Part shown: positions 16,421 to 26,402 of the stretch, in pieces
Layout of the letters: every line of letters starts with the position of its first letter
Numbering within the stretch: position 1 is the first letter of the stretch
Origin: Novipirellula artificiosorum
GTDB taxonomy: Bacteria > Planctomycetota > Planctomycetia > Pirellulales > Pirellulaceae
Direction: 5' to 3'
Assembly: GCF_007860135.1 (NCBI RefSeq)
Contig: NZ_SJPV01000001.1
Coordinates: 186,001-250,000, forward strand
Length of the DNA: 64,000 nucleotides
Translations under genes and position numbers: made by a program
The notes under the pieces: generated by a model
What the model saw: only the letters and a program-made list of their open reading frames with translations
Database searches by the model: none
What the model was told of the DNA's origin: nothing

Positions 16421-19400
16421 TTAGGGTGATGGGGCCTCCGCTTCCTTGGCGGCCCCCTCGCCACTTTCGTCCTCGCGGGGAGCAGCTGCCGAGGAGGATT
16501 GCGGTTCCGGTTCGCCGAACACGATCTGCAATTTCTCAAGTCCAATCTCAACGATGACAAGCGGTTGCTGCGGAGGAATTCGCACGTGCGTGACCAATTC
16601 ATTCGTGTTGCTGCTCACCTCTTTGTCAAGCACCGAAACGACTTCTTCGCCATCGCGGATGTCCAAGGCCATCACGTCGAGCGTTCGTTTGCGGACTTGT
16701 GGGTTGACGGGGGAATACGTCGAATGGCTACGGGTCAGCAGCAACACGGGTGAGCTATCGGGTTGATGGACCGTGCATCCCCAAGGTTCGCTGAATTCCT
16801 TTTCCCAAACCAGCGCCCCACTGCTTAACGAGATCGCTAACACAGCGTTGGTCGTTTCATGATCGTTACTTTGTCGTGTCTGTAGCATTGGAGCCGGAGC
16901 CAATTCGTTTTCTTTTCCCCGCCGCGTCGGCAGCACGTACAACTGATCCCCCATGGTCGTGGCGTGCAGCCCAATCAAGTCGGCATAGGCAGGCACGCTT
17001 AAGGCAGCGATTTCTTTGCCTCCAACAATGTCCCACACGATCGCGTTTCCCTCGGTGTCCATCATCGTTAACCACCGGCCGTCCACAATCAGCCCGTACG
17101 ATGCCGGCAGATCGCGGCTGGTTCGATTCCCTTCAAGGGTTTCCCGCTCCAAAACCACTTGGTCTTCAAACGGATCATACAACTCGACTCGATAATGCCC
17201 ATCCTGTCCACTGATCGGTTGATAGGATAAGACATACTTCCCTTCCGCGGCCCAAACTTGGCCTCGCTCGAAGGCAAGTTCACGGGTTTTCGAACCGTCG
17301 AAAATGTCGAACAGGACGATCCGCTTTTCGTCGTCGGACACCACCGCGACCTCGGTCCCATTGGACAACACGACCCCGCTGGTCGGCGCGGCTGCATTGC
17401 GCCACTGGATTTCGGACGAAAACAGATCAGCGGACATCAACTCACCACCTTGAAGCCATAGCACGCGATCACCGAGAATCGGGCCAAGACTCAACTTCGG
17501 AATGCTGCTCCGAGCCGCAGTCCCCTTGATCAAGTATTCAAACACTTGGTCGCCAAACGGTGTGCTGTGACTTCGCCGATCCAGCATCGGCGCAGCGTCG
17601 CCGCCAAGTTCGTGTCGCCACATCACGCTGCCCCCTTCCTGATACACCAGTTTGAGTAAGTCCACACCGACAATGGAATTTCGTGTCACAATGACCATCA
17701 CGCCCCCGGCAATCTTCGCTAGGTTTTGGCCGGTTTCGCGTTGGCGGGTTTCGTCGGCAACCGGAATCCCACGCGGATCACCCAGCGGTGTCCGAAGCGC
17801 CAAGGAGTAGGCGCCTTCACTGACCAACCGCCAACCACGAAACGTCTCGCCGCCGAGAAAAACGGTATCGGCAACCTGTTGGCGGAAGCCCATTGCGGCT
17901 CGCATTCCACTTGGTGTTGGTTCCCATTGGACTTGAGCCTTGTCGGGCCAATCCATCGTGTTGGTGTATCGACTCCCCAATTGCGATGCCATTTCGGCCA
18001 TCGGGCCAAGCAGTTCGGCTGCAGGTGCATCTTCACGTCGCCGAAGTTCCTTGATGACCTCGGCTGCGTCACCGCCGAGGCGTGCAAACGCCAACACCTC
18101 GGCAAGTCTTAGCAATCGGTCGGTCGGCAGCTTCGCGATCGATGCGTGTGTCAACAGGTTGGTTCCGACCTCTAAGCAGGCAGCTCGAAGCCATTGATTA
18201 TCTTCTTGATAGCGGTCCGACAACTGCTGACGCAGCGGTTCGGATCCTTCCAAAGATCCGAATTGGTTCACCGTCCGAGCCAACAAAGGATTGGAACCAT
18301 GCAGTCGCTTGGCCAAGGATTCGATGATCACGTTGTTGACTGCGGCTCGCTGCTGCGAAGGCATGTTCCTTGCCATCTCGTTGGCACGAGCGGCGAGCCA
18401 TGCGTCGAGCGAGCACTGGCGAGCGGATTGCGAAATCACACGACCTGCGGCCTCATCGGCCGTCGACTCGGACGTAGCCAAGGAGGAGAGTTCAATCATC
18501 TGTTGCGCGGCCGTTTCATACTCCTTGTCCTGCAAAGCGGCACGAATCCGGAGCGCCAACAATTCAACTCGCTGTTCCGGTTGATAGATCAATTGGTCAA
18601 GCGTCTCCACCAGTTCGCCACTGATATCGGGCGTTTCTCGAAGTAAATCGAGCATGGCCGTGACGGACAACATCACCACCTCGTCGTTGTCCGGTTCCAT
18701 TTCTCTCGCTTTTCCAAGCAACCGCAGCGCTTCGCTTCGCTGCCCCGCCTGGATCAGCAACTCCGCCTTGCGAATGATGGCTTGCGTGTCATCGGGATTT
18801 GCCTTCAGCGCCTTTTCCACCTTGGGGCCGAGTGACTCTTCGCCATAGGCCACTGCGATGGTGGTGGCAGTTTGTGAAATCAATTCACCGTCGGTCGCGA
18901 GCAGGTTGCCCAGTTGGAAACGCAAGACGCGGCGGTCCGCGACCGAACCGTCTTTGAGCGATACTTTGACCAATTCATTGCTGGTCGTCGGCAGCAGGTA
19001 TGCGTCGGTGGTAAAAACCCCACGCCCCGAGATTTGTTGTCCCACCGTCACCAAACCCGGGGGCGTTGTCCACAGGTTCTTTCCGCTGGCGATGTCGAAC
19101 GCAGCCATTTGGTTGTTGCCGACCAGAAAGAAGTCGCCATCACGAATCCCAGCCAACCAACGGAAAATCACTCGGTCCTTGGGGGGGAAGAGGGATTCGC
19201 CGGTGAGCAAATCGCATCCAAACAGGCGGTTAGATTCGATCGGTGTCAACAAAACCACTCGTTCGTTCGCAATCGCCGCGCCACTCTGCCAACGCTGCAT
19301 CAACTGCGTCGCCTCGACTCCCCGTCGCCCGCGAGTACTCATGCCGCGCACGATGTCGTCGTTGCGCTCGTAGGTGACACCCCATCGCAGCATGCGATCC

Positions 19401-21061
19401 ACAAGATCGACGGCTACGCAGGCCCCGGCACCGGTGGGGCAAATCAGGACTCCTTCGTGATAGGTCGGCGTTGCACCAGCGACGCGTCGAAGGGTGTCGG
19501 TATCGACGGTACCGGTTTCGACGGCGACCAAGTGTTGACGCCAAATTTCTTTGCCCGTAGCGGGTTCAAGACAGATCAGCGAAATGTCACCCGCGATCTC
19601 TGCCATCACGTAGAGTCGACCATCGAGCGGCAGCGGCGGGCCAAGAAAAAATGCATCGGACAAAGTCGAAGCGACGTCTTCGCCTTTGCCGATTCGCCAA
19701 CGTAGTTTCCCTTCGGACGCCAAGTCGAGCGCGACCAACGTGTTGCTTCCCGATTCACTTGGTCGAGTCCCCTGCATCCCCATGATCGGGCTGAAGGTCG
19801 CCATTTCGACCTCGCTCAAATCGTCTAACATGAAGACTCGGGTGCCATCGCTAGTCATCTGCCCATAAGGCAAGTCGTTCCAGACTCGTTGGCTCAACAA
19901 ATCGTTGACTTCCTCTTCACCAGGAATGGCGTCGAATTCAACCGACTCGCTTTCGTAGTTCTTGCTCGGCGAAAACCAAGGGTACATCCAGACTCGCTTG
20001 CCACTTGAGAAATCGACACCCACGAGCCGCTCCGTCGTTCTCATCAACAGATAATCGCCAACACGAATCGGTGACCAGCTGGGAGGGGGCAGTTTTCCGC
20101 TTGAAGTGAGTCCATGCGTGATCTCTCGCAGGGACCGCGTTTGTCGGGGGCTGGCCGTGGTGTCGAGCATCCAACGTTCGTTGGCGAGCGGCATTTCACC
20201 GACATCTCGGTCGTTTCGATCCAGCGTGCCACCAAAAACCGGATAGTTGGTCACATCCCCAACGAGGGGCACGGCGGCGCGAGAACGCGAGTCCACCCAA
20301 TCGACAAGCTCCTCGGCTGGGGGAAGGCTTTGTGCGATGCCATCGAGCGTTGCCGAGCCAGTGGGCAAGCGATCTCGGTCAATCGTTCGACCGGCTGCAT
20401 GGCACGCGACCGCGTACAATAGATGGACCGCAGCGCCCATTTGGTTGATCGCCGCGGGCGAGGCGATGACGTCATCAAGCATCAAAGATGCGGACAAGGG
20501 GTGTCCGCTCAACAGGTCTCGGTGGGCCAGCAACAGCGAGGCATCGTAACCGGCTTCGGTGTGGAAGTACTTTCGGCGAACTTCGGCAACCATGTCCCAG
20601 TCACGCGTCGCCGCAGCGTCGTCAAGCATTTTTCTTGCCAGCGGCCCGTATCGCAGTTGGTACGTATCGCGAGCCACGGTGGGCAAGCTACCGATGATTG
20701 TGCGGGCACGGTGGTACAAACTTTCTCGGATCAACTGGTTCGGCACATTCGCTTCGGCCGCATCGAGGAAAAAGTCTTGTCCGCTAAGCTGGGACTCCTC
20801 GACCGGTTCGACGTCTCTTTGCAACAAATCACCGAGCCGAACAACCGCATCGCTGTAGCTTTGGTCCTCAATCGAACGCTCCGCTTCGCGTAACTGCTGT
20901 AGCATGCTTCGCGGGGCGTCGATGAACCGGCCCGATGGAGTCCCGGCAATCGGGCGGAAAAAGCCTTGAGCCAACGTCGCCTGCGTGTGGAGGCACGCGA
21001 ATCCAACGAACAAGCAGCCGAGCAACACGCGAAATCGATTCAATTTCGAAATGACGATCAC
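16421..21061 (-). CDS. Giant exported PQQ-like beta-propeller/TPR protein
   Basis: A 1546-residue protein from GTG at 21061, with GGACTT upstream; the longer in-frame extension lacks a plausible start. A signal peptide covers residues 1-32 (to ATLAQ). The N-terminal third has helical repeat sequence (EAERSIEDQSYSDAVVRLGD), followed by PQQ-type strands (GVDFSSGKRVWMYPW, ALDLASEGKLRWRIG, CLEPATGKEIWRQHL, DLVDRMLRWGV). A central TPR block (KANPDDTQAIIRKAELLIQA, ALRLLGKAREMEPDNDEV) follows. A second propeller-like region has VGVDLLKLVYQEGGSVMWRH, YVLSYQPISGQDGHY and ISLSSGALVWEKEF. It ends in a Glu/Ala/Pro tail. The PQQ family includes BamB and dehydrogenases, but no PQQ-ligand set can be assigned here. 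A scaffold in the periplasm is the likeliest role. Confidence 0.8.
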   Translation of the reverse strand: MIVISKLNRFRVLLGCLFVGFACLHTQATLAQGFFRPIAGTPSGRFIDAPRSMLQQLREAERSIEDQSYSDAVVRLGDLLQRDVEPVEESQLSGQDFFLDAAEANVPNQLIRESLYHRARTIIGSLPTVARDTYQLRYGPLARKMLDDAAATRDWDMVAEVRRKYFHTEAGYDASLLLAHRDLLSGHPLSASLMLDDVIASPAAINQMGAAVHLLYAVACHAAGRTIDRDRLPTGSATLDGIAQSLPPAEELVDWVDSRSRAAVPLVGDVTNYPVFGGTLDRNDRDVGEMPLANERWMLDTTASPRQTRSLREITHGLTSSGKLPPPSWSPIRVGDYLLMRTTERLVGVDFSSGKRVWMYPWFSPSKNYESESVEFDAIPGEEEVNDLLSQRVWNDLPYGQMTSDGTRVFMLDDLSEVEMATFSPIMGMQGTRPSESGSNTLVALDLASEGKLRWRIGKGEDVASTLSDAFFLGPPLPLDGRLYVMAEIAGDISLICLEPATGKEIWRQHLVAVETGTVDTDTLRRVAGATPTYHEGVLICPTGAGACVAVDLVDRMLRWGVTYERNDDIVRGMSTRGRRGVEATQLMQRWQSGAAIANERVVLLTPIESNRLFGCDLLTGESLFPPKDRVIFRWLAGIRDGDFFLVGNNQMAAFDIASGKNLWTTPPGLVTVGQQISGRGVFTTDAYLLPTTSNELVKVSLKDGSVADRRVLRFQLGNLLATDGELISQTATTIAVAYGEESLGPKVEKALKANPDDTQAIIRKAELLIQAGQRSEALRLLGKAREMEPDNDEVVMLSVTAMLDLLRETPDISGELVETLDQLIYQPEQRVELLALRIRAALQDKEYETAAQQMIELSSLATSESTADEAAGRVISQSARQCSLDAWLAARANEMARNMPSQQRAAVNNVIIESLAKRLHGSNPLLARTVNQFGSLEGSEPLRQQLSDRYQEDNQWLRAACLEVGTNLLTHASIAKLPTDRLLRLAEVLAFARLGGDAAEVIKELRRREDAPAAELLGPMAEMASQLGSRYTNTMDWPDKAQVQWEPTPSGMRAAMGFRQQVADTVFLGGETFRGWRLVSEGAYSLALRTPLGDPRGIPVADETRQRETGQNLAKIAGGVMVIVTRNSIVGVDLLKLVYQEGGSVMWRHELGGDAAPMLDRRSHSTPFGDQVFEYLIKGTAARSSIPKLSLGPILGDRVLWLQGGELMSADLFSSEIQWRNAAAPTSGVVLSNGTEVAVVSDDEKRIVLFDIFDGSKTRELAFERGQVWAAEGKYVLSYQPISGQDGHYRVELYDPFEDQVVLERETLEGNRTSRDLPASYGLIVDGRWLTMMDTEGNAIVWDIVGGKEIAALSVPAYADLIGLHATTMGDQLYVLPTRRGKENELAPAPMLQTRQSNDHETTNAVLAISLSSGALVWEKEFSEPWGCTVHQPDSSPVLLLTRSHSTYSPVNPQVRKRTLDVMALDIRDGEEVVSVLDKEVSSNTNELVTHVRIPPQQPLVIVEIGLEKLQIVFGEPEPQSSSAAAPREDESGEGAAKEAEAPSP

Positions 21062-21273
21062 AGGAAGTCCTGAGAAGTGGAGTGAGTGGGGCCGGATCCG
21101 CGGTTCAAGCGGCCATTGCCGGGTTTTTATTGTAAGAATAGAACTCGGGGCGTAACGGGGCAAAGGGTAGAAAGGCCAACAATTGGCCAAAGAACCTCAA
21201 ATTGCATTTGAATTTCGAGTAAAATCGCCGCCTTGCTACCACTCGATCAATCCCACCTAATGCCCCCCCCTCC

Positions 21274-23742
21274 ATGAAAATCCGCCGTTTCTTCCGACTC
21301 CCCCTTCCTCGCCCGTTGCTCCTCCATCGAATGGGCTTTTTGGCTGTCCTTGTCTGCTCGTGTCCCTCGCTGTTGGCCCAGGGCACCTTAGCGGAATACG
21401 AACACTGGGAATCGTTGGCATCGCGAATCGATCAGCCTGTCTTCGCCGACAAGGTCAAACCGAATTGGATCGATGAATCAAAAGGACAATTTTGGTACCA
21501 GATTCAACGCTCCGAAGACAATTCACTTTTCGTTCTGGTGGACGCGACGCAAGGGGCACGACAGGAGTTTAAGAGTCTACCGCAGTTGGTCCGGCACCTT
21601 TCCGATTCCGACGACGAACTGCCCGCTGACCTCAAACGCGATTCCCTCGCTCCAAACGCTCGGATCCAGCGTAGTCGCGATGGTGGCCAGCGCACCGAAA
21701 TCCATTTCAAAAACGAGACCGACGAACCGCTGCGGTACAAATGGGTCAACTCAAGTGGTGGCTTGGTCGAGTATGGCAAAGTCGAGGCAGGGGCGACTGC
21801 GTCACTGAGCACGTTTGATGGCCATAGTTGGGTGTTGGAAACCGAAGCCGGGCAAGTGGTGGCTGCCTTTGTTGCAGCGGTCTGGCAATCGCTGGCGATC
21901 ATCGATGCGGAAACCCCACGCCCCGAACCACTCGAACTCCGACGACGCCCCCGTGACCGTAGCGGGCAACGGCATCCGTCCCCCGATGGGCAGTGGCATG
22001 TGGAGTTTGCTAACCACAACGTCGTGTTGGTCAACAACCAGTCCAACAACTCGATCACGATGACCCACGATGGAATGGAACAAAACGGTTATGGCGGAAA
22101 CGTGTGGTGGTCCCCCGACTCGGCTCATTTCGTCGTGTTCAAGACGACGCGAATTGACGTACGGACGATTCCAATCGTTGAATCGTCACCAAAGGGTTCC
22201 ATTCACTCCAAGTTACTCACAGTCAAATACGCCAAACCTGGTGATCCCGTTGATCACGACCGACCGGTGCTGCTCCACATTCCCGACGAGATCGAAAGGC
22301 AAGAGGGCGATACAACCAACGTAGCACAACCGATTGAGGATTCGCTTTTCTCATCCCCTTACTCGATCGGCGAGGTTCATTGGCACAAAGACAGCACCTT
22401 CTTTTCTTTTGTCTACAACCAACGGGGACATCAAGTGCTACGCGTCATCGCCGTGGATGCCGAAACGGCAGAGCCGCGTGTGATGATTGACGAGCAAAGC
22501 GAAACGTTCGTTTGCTATTCGCACAAGAAATATCTGCGTCGATTGGATCAAACCGACGAGGCGATTTGGATGAGCGAACGGTCGGGATGGAACCATCTTT
22601 ACCTCATCGACCAGCAGACCGGTGATGTCAAGAACGCGATCACATCGGGGCCATGGGTGGTCCGCGACGTCGAACGAGTGGACGAGGAAAACCGTCAAGT
22701 ATGGCTAACCGTTTCCGGAATCGATCCCGATCAAGACCCCTACTACAAACATCTGGTGCGAGTCGATTTTGATGGCAGCCATCTGGTTCGATTCACCTCA
22801 GCGAATGGCGACCATCGCTGGGTCTTTTCGCCTGAACAGCGTTACTTGATCGATTCCTATTCTCGCGTCGACTTGCCGCCGGTCTCGGTGCTCTGCGATG
22901 CTAACACGGGTGACATGATTTGCGAATTGGAACACGCCGATGCGTCGCAGCTATTGAACACAGGATGGCGATACCCAGAGCGTTTCGTTGCCAAGGGACG
23001 TGACGGAGTCACGGACATCTTTGGCATCGTGATCCGGCCCACTCATTTTGATCCGAGTAAGACGTACCCGGTTCTCGAAGCCATTTATGCCGGGCCTCAC
23101 GCCGCCTTTGTCCCCAAGAGTTTCGGACGCCAGACCAATTTGCAAAAGATGGCGGAATTGGGGTTTATCATTGTTAAAATGGATGGCATGGGGACCAGCT
23201 ACCGCAGCAAGGCATTTCATGACGTGTGCTGGAAGAATCTGGGCGACAGTGGCTTTGCCGACCGTATCGCGTGGATCAAAGCGGCCGCAAAGGAGCATCC
23301 TGAAATGGACTTGACGCGAGTTGGAATTTGGGGCGGATCCGCGGGCGGGCAGAGTGCGATGCGAGCGTTAATTGCACATGGTGATTTTTATCACGCCGCA
23401 GTTGCCGATTGCGGATGCCACGACAATCGCGTCGACAAAATGTGGTGGAACGAACAATGGATGGGGTATCCGATCGAATCCCATTACGCGGAACAATCCA
23501 ATGTGACCCAGGCGCATCGCATGCAGGGCGACTTGATGTTGATCGTCGGCGAATTGGATCACAACGTCGATCCTGCGTCCACGATGCAAGTCGTCCATGC
23601 GTTGGTGAAGGCCGACAAGGATTTCGAATTGCTGCTGATGCCTGGCGTCGGCCATGGGGCGGCCGGCCATCCCTACGCCGAGCGGAGGCAAGCCGATTTC
23701 TTTGTCCGTAAGTTATGGAAGCGGGAACCCAGGAATCCCTAG
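21274..23742 (+). CDS. Dipeptidyl-peptidase IV-like prolyl oligopeptidase (S9 family)
   Basis: An 822-residue exported serine peptidase. The signal peptide ends about residue 36 (SCPSLLAQ). The N-terminal beta-propeller domain has the DPP-IV pattern (RRPRDRSGQRHPSPDG, NVWWSPDSAHFVVF, WMSERSGWNHLYLID). The C-terminal alpha/beta-hydrolase domain carries the catalytic triad: S689 in GIWGGSAGG, D762 in VGELDHNVDP and H794 in PGVGHGAAG. It would release N-terminal dipeptides, often X-Pro, from peptides in the periplasm. It is close to full family length and intact. It stands alone, divergent from the PQQ/TPR gene. Confidence 0.9.
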   Translation: MKIRRFFRLPLPRPLLLHRMGFLAVLVCSCPSLLAQGTLAEYEHWESLASRIDQPVFADKVKPNWIDESKGQFWYQIQRSEDNSLFVLVDATQGARQEFKSLPQLVRHLSDSDDELPADLKRDSLAPNARIQRSRDGGQRTEIHFKNETDEPLRYKWVNSSGGLVEYGKVEAGATASLSTFDGHSWVLETEAGQVVAAFVAAVWQSLAIIDAETPRPEPLELRRRPRDRSGQRHPSPDGQWHVEFANHNVVLVNNQSNNSITMTHDGMEQNGYGGNVWWSPDSAHFVVFKTTRIDVRTIPIVESSPKGSIHSKLLTVKYAKPGDPVDHDRPVLLHIPDEIERQEGDTTNVAQPIEDSLFSSPYSIGEVHWHKDSTFFSFVYNQRGHQVLRVIAVDAETAEPRVMIDEQSETFVCYSHKKYLRRLDQTDEAIWMSERSGWNHLYLIDQQTGDVKNAITSGPWVVRDVERVDEENRQVWLTVSGIDPDQDPYYKHLVRVDFDGSHLVRFTSANGDHRWVFSPEQRYLIDSYSRVDLPPVSVLCDANTGDMICELEHADASQLLNTGWRYPERFVAKGRDGVTDIFGIVIRPTHFDPSKTYPVLEAIYAGPHAAFVPKSFGRQTNLQKMAELGFIIVKMDGMGTSYRSKAFHDVCWKNLGDSGFADRIAWIKAAAKEHPEMDLTRVGIWGGSAGGQSAMRALIAHGDFYHAAVADCGCHDNRVDKMWWNEQWMGYPIESHYAEQSNVTQAHRMQGDLMLIVGELDHNVDPASTMQVVHALVKADKDFELLLMPGVGHGAAGHPYAERRQADFFVRKLWKREPRNP

Positions 23743-23910
23743 CCCGGGCGATTCATCCGTCCAAACCTATTCCCCGTAACCTTATGTATGCAATCAGCTG
23801 ACATCGATTGAGTCAAAAACAGACTGCGCACGTTGGAGTCGTTAACAAGATCCACTGCTGGCAACCCTCATGCTTCTGTGTGGCAAAGCACGAACCGCCG
23901 CAGAAACAGA

Positions 23911-24489
23911 CTATGGCAGCTGGGGTCCATCACCGAGTTCAAGCGGATCGACCTGTTTGAGGAAGTCCTTGAATTCGGTGTTTGGGAGTTCCGCTTGTGC
24001 ATCCGACGCCGAGTCCATCGCCGGCACCAATTCGACATCGTCCTCGGCTGCTTCGAGGTCTTCGCCATCGACCAGGTCCGCGTCAATTTCGCCGGAGTCG
24101 TCTTGCCGATCGCCAAGCGCGGGGCGAGGGGATTCGTCGTCTTGTTCTGCGTTCTTCGAAGCCCGGGCGCCAACTCGCAGTGCTTCCCAAGGTTTCGGGT
24201 AGAAGTACTGGGACACACAGCGACCGTGTGGATTGTCGTACGCGCCGTGATGCTCGGCGCGATGCCAAGCCATTGCTTCTTGACTCGTCGGCGCGATCTT
24301 GTAGGCAATCTTGCCTCCAAGATAAGTCGGCCGGTTGTATTTCCGTCGGTAGGACTCCGGCAGGCAGTTGCCTAAAGGTCCAATCACATCGACGCGGGGA
24401 TACACCGGCTGGCACTCACGGTCGGGATGATGAGCCAATGCCGACGTGGTCAGGCAACTCGCAACAATGAGGAAAGTAAAACGTGACAT
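23911..24489 (-). CDS. Exported hypothetical protein with acidic C-terminus
   Basis: A 192-residue protein from ATG at 24489 (MSRFTFLIVASCLTTSALA, signal peptide); a longer in-frame extension upstream looks non-coding. The mature N-terminus has HHPDRECQPVYPRVDVIGPL and a conserved-looking block with CLPESYRRKYNRP, YLGGKIAYKIAPTSQEAMAWH and HGRCVSQYFYPKPWE. Two to three cysteines could form disulfides. Residues 120-192 are strongly acidic (EQDDESP, DADLVDGEDLEAAEDD). I recognise no family. Confidence 0.7.
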   Translation of the reverse strand: MSRFTFLIVASCLTTSALAHHPDRECQPVYPRVDVIGPLGNCLPESYRRKYNRPTYLGGKIAYKIAPTSQEAMAWHRAEHHGAYDNPHGRCVSQYFYPKPWEALRVGARASKNAEQDDESPRPALGDRQDDSGEIDADLVDGEDLEAAEDDVELVPAMDSASDAQAELPNTEFKDFLKQVDPLELGDGPQLP

Positions 24490-24676
24490 ACCGATAGGCT
24501 TCGGGGTTTGGGGAAACACGATCGTGTGTGAAACGGACTGGCGTGTCTGATACGGACTGGCTCGTCGCGGGTTCGGACGCCACAAGCCCCGTTTGTGCTT
24601 TCGGCAGCGATCGTAGCGACAAATCACCCAGCCGAGGGTTATTCCGAAAGTACGGGTCAAACCAGTTGCTCATCCG

Positions 24677-26320
24677 TTAAGACAGGTCGTCCGCAGTCGC
24701 TTGCGAGCGGTAATGCCAACCCAATACGACTAAACTGACAAGCCAAATCAAGCCGAAGAACAGCGGTGCCAGTGGCAGCCAGACGACCGAGACGACAGCG
24801 CAGCTCAAGAACAACAACCCCAACAGTGCCGATCCGCCCCAGACATGGCCCCCCATGGCAATAAAACCAAAGCCGCCGAGCGCCGCTGCGAAGGGGAACA
24901 GCAATTGTTCGTCCAAGCCGCCAAGATGTAGCAACACGTTCATGGTTGCTAGCGTTGCCAGATAGCCGAGCCAAATCGACCAAACAGGCCGCTCCGCGAC
25001 GGTTCGGGGCAAGATTTGGCCATGACGCGACCAGTAAATCGAAGCGAAAATTGAAGCGAGCATCGTCGCACGGGGGATCCAGTACGCCGATAGCGTTGAA
25101 AACGACAGCCGATCGAGAAAGAAGATAGCAACGTGGGTGACAAAGATGATGATGCCAATGCCAATCAACGTTCGGCCCCACGATCGAAAGTCGTCTTGAT
25201 GTTGGTCGCGGCGGATCTCTCGTGCCATACGGTCCAAAATCCCGCTGCCCGCCGCACGAATCGGTTCACCTAAGAGAAACCGGTCGAGATCGTCTGCCAA
25301 GTCGTCTGCCGTTGCGTACCGCATCGCAGGGTCATAATGCATCGCCTTGAGACAAATCACCTCGAGGTCCGTGGGGATGCTGCGGCGCAGCATCCGTGGC
25401 GACAGGGGTTCATCGTGGAGGACCGACCGGAGAACGTCGGCAGACGACCGCCCATCATGCGGCGGGCGGCCAGTCAAAACCGCATACAGAATCGCACCCA
25501 AGGAATAGATATCCGCTGGCTGCCCCACGCTGCGACAGCCCGTCGCCTGCTCGGGGCTCATGTAATGCGGCGTCCCGAGCACCTGTCCGGTTCGAGTCAA
25601 TGTCGCGCCATCGCGATGCCATTTCGCCAGGCCAAAATCGGCAACCAAGGGCCGGCCATCTTCACCGATCAGAATGTTCTCGGGTTTTAGATCCCGGTGA
25701 ATGATGCCTTCGCGATGGGCGTACGCGACCGCTCGGGCGATTTCGCCAACGATTCGCGCCGCGGAGGCATCATCATGCCTGCGTTCGTCAAGCTGTTGCT
25801 GCAAGGTCGGACCTTCGATGAGCGACATCGAGAAGTACTCGTAGCCACCCCACGAACCGATATCATGGATCGCAATGATGCCGGGATGACGCAGCCGAGC
25901 GGCCGCCTCCGCCTCGATCCGAAACCGTTGTCGTTCCTCTTCTCCGGCCAACACGCCGCTGCTGATCAGTTTCAAGGCGACGGGCCGACCGAGGTTGTCT
26001 TGGCGAGCCCGGTACACGACCCCCATCCCTCCGCGAGCGATTTCGGACTCGATTTCGTAGGGGCCGACGCGGACGCCAATCAGAGAGTTGCTCTCAATTT
26101 GCGACGCCGGATCCCCCAATAGCCAGTGGTGATTGCGAAAAAAACTCTTTAACTCCTCGGCAAACTGAGGGTAAGCGTCGAGGTAAAGTCGCGCGTCCGG
26201 TGCCTCGCCTTTCTCGTGTTTTTCCACATATTCGGCCATCACCACTTCCAACAGCGACGATTCATGGTCGGCCGGCAGGGTGATCGGCGGGTTCGATTCA
26301 GATCTGGACTTTGGCTTCAT
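24677..26320 (-). CDS. Membrane-anchored Ser/Thr protein kinase (Hanks type)
   Basis: A 547-residue protein. Residues 25-75 form an acidic/aromatic helical N-terminus. The kinase domain (about 88-350) has the glycine loop ARGGMGVVY, catalytic Lys117 in VALKLI, HRDLKPENIL with the catalytic Asp210, and DFGLA at about 228-232. A TPHYMSPEQATG segment forms the activation/P+1 region. The C-terminal ~170 residues hold about five hydrophobic helices (GIGIIIFVTHVAIFFLD, IWLGYLATLATMNVLL, ALLGLLFLSCAVVSVVW) and no recognisable sensor domain. It probably phosphorylates cytoplasmic proteins in response to membrane signals. It is divergent from the glycosyltransferase operon, with 82 bases between the starts. 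Confidence 0.9.
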   Translation of the reverse strand: MKPKSRSESNPPITLPADHESSLLEVVMAEYVEKHEKGEAPDARLYLDAYPQFAEELKSFFRNHHWLLGDPASQIESNSLIGVRVGPYEIESEIARGGMGVVYRARQDNLGRPVALKLISSGVLAGEEERQRFRIEAEAAARLRHPGIIAIHDIGSWGGYEYFSMSLIEGPTLQQQLDERRHDDASAARIVGEIARAVAYAHREGIIHRDLKPENILIGEDGRPLVADFGLAKWHRDGATLTRTGQVLGTPHYMSPEQATGCRSVGQPADIYSLGAILYAVLTGRPPHDGRSSADVLRSVLHDEPLSPRMLRRSIPTDLEVICLKAMHYDPAMRYATADDLADDLDRFLLGEPIRAAGSGILDRMAREIRRDQHQDDFRSWGRTLIGIGIIIFVTHVAIFFLDRLSFSTLSAYWIPRATMLASIFASIYWSRHGQILPRTVAERPVWSIWLGYLATLATMNVLLHLGGLDEQLLFPFAAALGGFGFIAMGGHVWGGSALLGLLFLSCAVVSVVWLPLAPLFFGLIWLVSLVVLGWHYRSQATADDLS

Positions 26321-26402
26321 CGCTTCAGTATACCTCGGTCAAGAAGCTGTCGATCGCGAAGACCACGTCTTGATTTCCCAATAAAATTTGTGCCCGGCCA
26401 TC

